Shown here: one piece after another, positions 5,073 through 7,571 of the stretch
Layout: every line of letters starts with the position of its first letter
How positions within the stretch are numbered: position 1 is the stretch's first letter
DNA from: JBGMEA01 sp964444065
Lineage (GTDB): Bacteria; Bacillota; Clostridia; Eubacteriales; Anaerofustaceae
Assembly: GCA_964444065.1 (NCBI GenBank)
Contig: CAYUFL010000058.1
Span: forward strand, 1 to 7,571
Length of the DNA: 7,571 nucleotides
Direction of reading: 5' to 3'
Notes under the pieces: model-generated
What the model was told of the DNA's origin: nothing
Databases searched by the model: none
Seen by the model: the letters and a program-made list of their open reading frames with translations, nothing else
Program-made: the position numbers and the translations under genes

Positions 5073-6107
5073 CTATGCTTTCATTTTCCCGAAGTGAATG
5101 AAAACAACAGCGATACCGCTGATGAGTACAAATAAATAAAAGCTGATTCCGCGGCTGAGCATCATCGCTGAATTCAGTAATGATGCAGGAAAGAGTGCGG
5201 TAAACAGGATTACGAAACCGCTTTCGCTTGCGCCGACTCCGCCGGGCAGCGGCAAAGCGGATACCGTAATAAACAAAACTGCCTGCAGCGCAAATATCGT
5301 AAAAAACGAATACCCCGAGAGCCCGAATGACTGGTACACCAAAAAAGGGATACTGTGCAGTGATGTTATCTGCACAAGAGAAGTAAGTACAGTTCGAAGT
5401 ATGGCTGTTTTATGCTCTTTGATGTAAAGCGCACTCATCTGATATTGTTCGATCTGCTCAGCTACTTTTTGCTCAATCGTTTGATTTTTTACAATTTTCA
5501 TCCGTTTCAGTATGTTCACGACAAAACATACGATTTTATTTGCCAGATTCTTTGAGAAAATGGTAATCAGAATCATAGTCATGATGATGCCGTTTAAAAT
5601 CACGCCTGTCGCCAGCAGGTATCTCATCACCGTATTGAGTTGCATGAACAGATGGATGTTCGTGAAAAAAGCGATGAGCGCCAATGAGATCGAGATAAAC
5701 TGGAAGCTTGCAAGTTCGATCAACAACGACAGCGTTGCATGCGAAAGCGTAATGTTGTCTCTGTTCATATAATACAGCTGCATCGGCTGCCCGCCCGTGG
5801 CAGACGGTGTCACGGAGCTGAAAAAAAATCCTGCCAGCGCGTATTTTAAAAACGTAAAAAAACCGTAAGAATACCCGAACAACTTCAGTGTCCGTCCGAT
5901 ATTGATCGCTTCGCAAATAATAAAAACACACATACAGCAGACTGCGCCGATGATGTAAATCGGATTTGCCGAATGAAACGCCTTGATGATATCGCCGATG
6001 TTTTTGCCCCGAAGCAGAAAATACATACTGATCGCAATCAAGACAATAAAAATGCACCCGTTTTTAATAACGCTTTTGACCGAAAGTGCTTTATTCATGA
6101 TACGCAT
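5073..6107 (-). CDS. LPG-synthase-TM / UPF0104 family flippase-like membrane protein
   Basis: This 344-residue integral membrane protein has about eight or nine hydrophobic segments (near 17-33, 49-70, 84-99, 124-148, 162-184, 236-258, 266-284, 293-309 and 318-338). A charged cytoplasmic-looking loop spans 200-234. Two family signatures are visible: TPSATGGQPMQLYYM (100-114) and ALPLPGGVGASESG (284-297). They match the transmembrane domain shared with MprF and AglD-like proteins, here without the MprF aminoacyltransferase domain. Relatives are thought to move or modify lipid-linked substrates; the exact substrate cannot be read from sequence. The start is uncertain between ATG 6107 and ATG 6098. 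The second overlaps the upstream stop by only 8 bases (ATGAATAA), while the first has a GAAGG only 3 bases upstream. It is the last gene of a three-gene overlapping operon. Confidence 0.88.
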   Translation of the reverse strand: MRIMNKALSVKSVIKNGCIFIVLIAISMYFLLRGKNIGDIIKAFHSANPIYIIGAVCCMCVFIICEAINIGRTLKLFGYSYGFFTFLKYALAGFFFSSVTPSATGGQPMQLYYMNRDNITLSHATLSLLIELASFQFISISLALIAFFTNIHLFMQLNTVMRYLLATGVILNGIIMTMILITIFSKNLANKIVCFVVNILKRMKIVKNQTIEQKVAEQIEQYQMSALYIKEHKTAILRTVLTSLVQITSLHSIPFLVYQSFGLSGYSFFTIFALQAVLFITVSALPLPGGVGASESGFVILFTALFPASLLNSAMMLSRGISFYLFVLISGIAVVFIHFGKMKA

Positions 6108-6780
6108 CGACCTTCAAGAAACAATATCCTTGCGAAAGCCAGCAGGGAATCGCTTTTTTTAATGCTTCAATCATCCGGGCAGGCGCCTCATTTCGTCCTC
6201 TTCCGTCATGCAGACAGATGATATCTCCGCTTTTTGCGCGAGTTAACAATTTTTTGCATATCGCGTCAGCCGCAGTATGCGCTCGCCAGTCTTGCGCCAT
6301 CACATCGCAGAGAATCGGCTTTAACTGATATTGTTTCATCTGTCGTATGCTTGACAGATTGAATCGTAGCCAGGGAGGACGATAGCCGCAGGGATGAATT
6401 TTTTGATTGCGAAACACATTTAGGGATTGCTCAAAATCGAGTTTGACCTGTGCCGGCGTCTGCCAATAAGGATTGGTGTGTCGGTAAGAGTGCAAAGCAA
6501 TGCAATGACCGTTTTCTTTTATCTTAGCGATGATATCGGGGTGTTGCGCTGCAAAGGAAGCAACAACAAAAAAAGAAGCTTTGATGCCGTATTGATTTAA
6601 CAATTCCAATAAAGGTACGGTGAATTGCGGATCGGGACCGTCATCAAACGTCAAATACAAAACTTTGTCGATACTTTGTTTTCTGTGCGCCACGTTCCGA
6701 ATTTTGTAAATAAGTGTTGGTATCATGCCGTAGGAGGCAATTGCTACAGCAAACAAAGCCAATAATACGATTACCCACAT
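6091..6780 (-). CDS. Membrane-anchored polysaccharide deacetylase (NodB domain)
   Basis: This 229-residue protein has an N-terminal hydrophobic anchor (residues 2-20) followed by a complete NodB-type carbohydrate esterase 4 domain. Motif 1 is TFDDGPDP (44-51; Asp46 as the expected base, Asp47 for metal). Motif 2 is HSYRH (97-101; metal-binding His97 and His101). Motif 3 is RPPWLRF (134-140), motif 4 contains Asp164-Trp165, and motif 5 is LHD (190-192). With all key residues present, it should be an active metal-dependent N- or O-deacetylase working outside the membrane. The true substrate is unknown; peptidoglycan or an envelope glycan or glycolipid is plausible from the neighbours. The ATG lies within the last 10 bases of the upstream glycosyltransferase gene, and an AGGAG site lies 9 bases before it. 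Its own stop overlaps the next gene, indicating co-translation. Confidence 0.93.
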   Translation of the reverse strand: MWVIVLLALFAVAIASYGMIPTLIYKIRNVAHRKQSIDKVLYLTFDDGPDPQFTVPLLELLNQYGIKASFFVVASFAAQHPDIIAKIKENGHCIALHSYRHTNPYWQTPAQVKLDFEQSLNVFRNQKIHPCGYRPPWLRFNLSSIRQMKQYQLKPILCDVMAQDWRAHTAADAICKKLLTRAKSGDIICLHDGRGRNEAPARMIEALKKAIPCWLSQGYCFLKVDAYHE

Positions 6781-7571
6781 AATACTTCGCTCCTGAACCG
6801 ATATTCGGAAATCAGGGATACTGTATTGATTTCTATTTTTAATTGTCTCATATTATCTTTCATGACGCGGAGAAGCGCATCATTGCGCAGCAGGGAGAGT
6901 ACATCGCACGGGAGATACCTTTTATCCGACCACAGAACACGTCCGATATTTTTATTTTCGATAAATTCGGCATTGCCGACTTCCTGTGCCAAAAACGGGG
7001 TAATGATATATAATGGGGTTTCGCTTTGAATTGCTTCAAATGTGGTGATGCCCCCCGATTTTGTAATAATCAAATCGGCCGTGCGCATATACTCATAGAC
7101 ATGATCGGTGAATCCCACCACAGTAACCTGCGGGAATTTCGCTTGTAAGGAACGGTACAGTTTCTTGTTTTCTCCGGTGATAACGGTGATGTGCACCAAA
7201 GACAACCCGCTTAACGTGTTGATTAATTCATTGATGCACGGGATGAGCCCCAGTCCGCCGCCCATCACAAGAATCTCTTTGTTTGTTTTCGATTCGGGTG
7301 TGCAGCAGTCAATCTTGAATGTCTGTTTGACAGGAATGCCGCTTACGACGATTTTTTGGGAGGATACCCCTTTTGAGATCAGAGAATTTTTAGTCGTGTT
7401 GTCTCCGACAAAATACAAATCGGTATTTTTGGCAATCCATTCGGTATGCGCAGTAATATCGGTAATATAGGTATACAGTGGAATCGTGCATTCTTTGATA
7501 TCTTTATACGATGATATATATTGCGAACAAACGGGAAGCGTCGAAACAATCAAGTCGGGATGATACAGCGA
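6771..7571 (-). CDS. MGDG synthase/MurG-type glycosyltransferase (GT28-like), 5' end cut by window
   Basis: The frame runs to the right edge (SLYHPDLIVSTLPV at the edge), so the TTG codon at 7553 is an internal leucine and the N-terminus lies outside. The visible 266 residues cover the end of the N-terminal domain and the whole C-terminal GT-B domain. The C-terminal domain opens with ILVMGGGLGLIP, continues with VVGFTDHVYEYMRTADLIIT, and carries the nucleotide-sugar loop KSGGITTFEAI followed by PFLAQEVGNAEFI. This layout is that of MGDG synthases and processive diacylglycerol glucosyltransferases, which transfer a sugar from a UDP-sugar to diacylglycerol at the cytoplasmic membrane face. MurG shares the fold, but the PDLIV and QEVGNAEF motifs favour the glycolipid group. 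The sugar and acceptor are not determinable here. It is the first visible gene of the operon with the deacetylase and the flippase-like protein. Confidence 0.87.
   Translation of the reverse strand, partial: SLYHPDLIVSTLPVCSQYISSYKDIKECTIPLYTYITDITAHTEWIAKNTDLYFVGDNTTKNSLISKGVSSQKIVVSGIPVKQTFKIDCCTPESKTNKEILVMGGGLGLIPCINELINTLSGLSLVHITVITGENKKLYRSLQAKFPQVTVVGFTDHVYEYMRTADLIITKSGGITTFEAIQSETPLYIITPFLAQEVGNAEFIENKNIGRVLWSDKRYLPCDVLSLLRNDALLRVMKDNMRQLKIEINTVSLISEYRFRSEVLCG
6790..6794 (-). promoter_or_regulatory. Ribosome binding site for the deacetylase gene
   Basis: AGGAG on the minus strand lies 9 bases before the ATG at 6780, inside the 3' coding end of the glycosyltransferase gene. It supports the ATG that overlaps the upstream stop as the real start. 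Confidence 0.75.

Noticed and set aside
5536..6057. A 173-codon minus-strand frame overlapping the membrane protein gene
   Set aside because: It lies in another frame of the flippase-like gene, is rich in His/Tyr/Arg without motifs, and the overlapped gene has clear family signatures.

Overview
The window looks like part of a chromosome from a Gram-positive anaerobe, most likely class Clostridia. I infer this from AT-rich genes with strong AGGAGG-type ribosome binding sites, rho-independent terminators with long T tracts, and the glycolipid and wall-type genes on the right. No marker gene fixes the genus.

Positions 1-4979 (+ strand) hold a tandem array of polymorphic-toxin C-terminal cassettes. 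Cassette 1 is the 3' end of a longer toxin gene that enters from the left edge, with a 53-codon immunity gene overlapping its stop. Cassette 2 (from about 1506) reuses a late piece of the same linker but carries a different toxin tip and a different immunity gene. Cassette 3 (from about 2622) has a diverged copy of the linker, a WHH-family HNH/Endo VII nuclease tip and a SUKH (SMI1/KNR4) immunity gene. Cassette 4 (4661-4979) is a remnant of the linker only, with neither toxin tip nor immunity gene. Each complete cassette ends in an intrinsic terminator, and the next one starts directly after the T tract with no visible promoter, ribosome binding site or credible start codon. Cassettes 2 and 3 therefore look like silent orphan C-termini, a reserve that could be recombined onto the upstream full-length toxin through the shared linker. 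The linker is GC-richer than the toxin tips and immunity genes, as expected for mosaic genes with exchangeable ends.

Positions 5073-7571 (- strand) hold an unrelated, tightly packed operon that converges on the array. In transcription order it encodes a glycosyltransferase of the MGDG synthase/MurG type (5' end cut by the window), a membrane-anchored NodB-family polysaccharide deacetylase with all catalytic motifs, and a multispanning protein of the LPG-synthase-TM/UPF0104 (flippase-like) family. The overlapping stops and starts suggest translational coupling and a shared job in making or moving a membrane glycolipid or envelope glycan.

The most interesting part is the cassette array: three different toxin/immunity pairs, one toxin tip I cannot assign to a named family, an immunity gene of only 53 codons, a recurrent cassette entry point, and a repeated Asp-Gly-Gly-Arg junction motif in front of two toxin tips.
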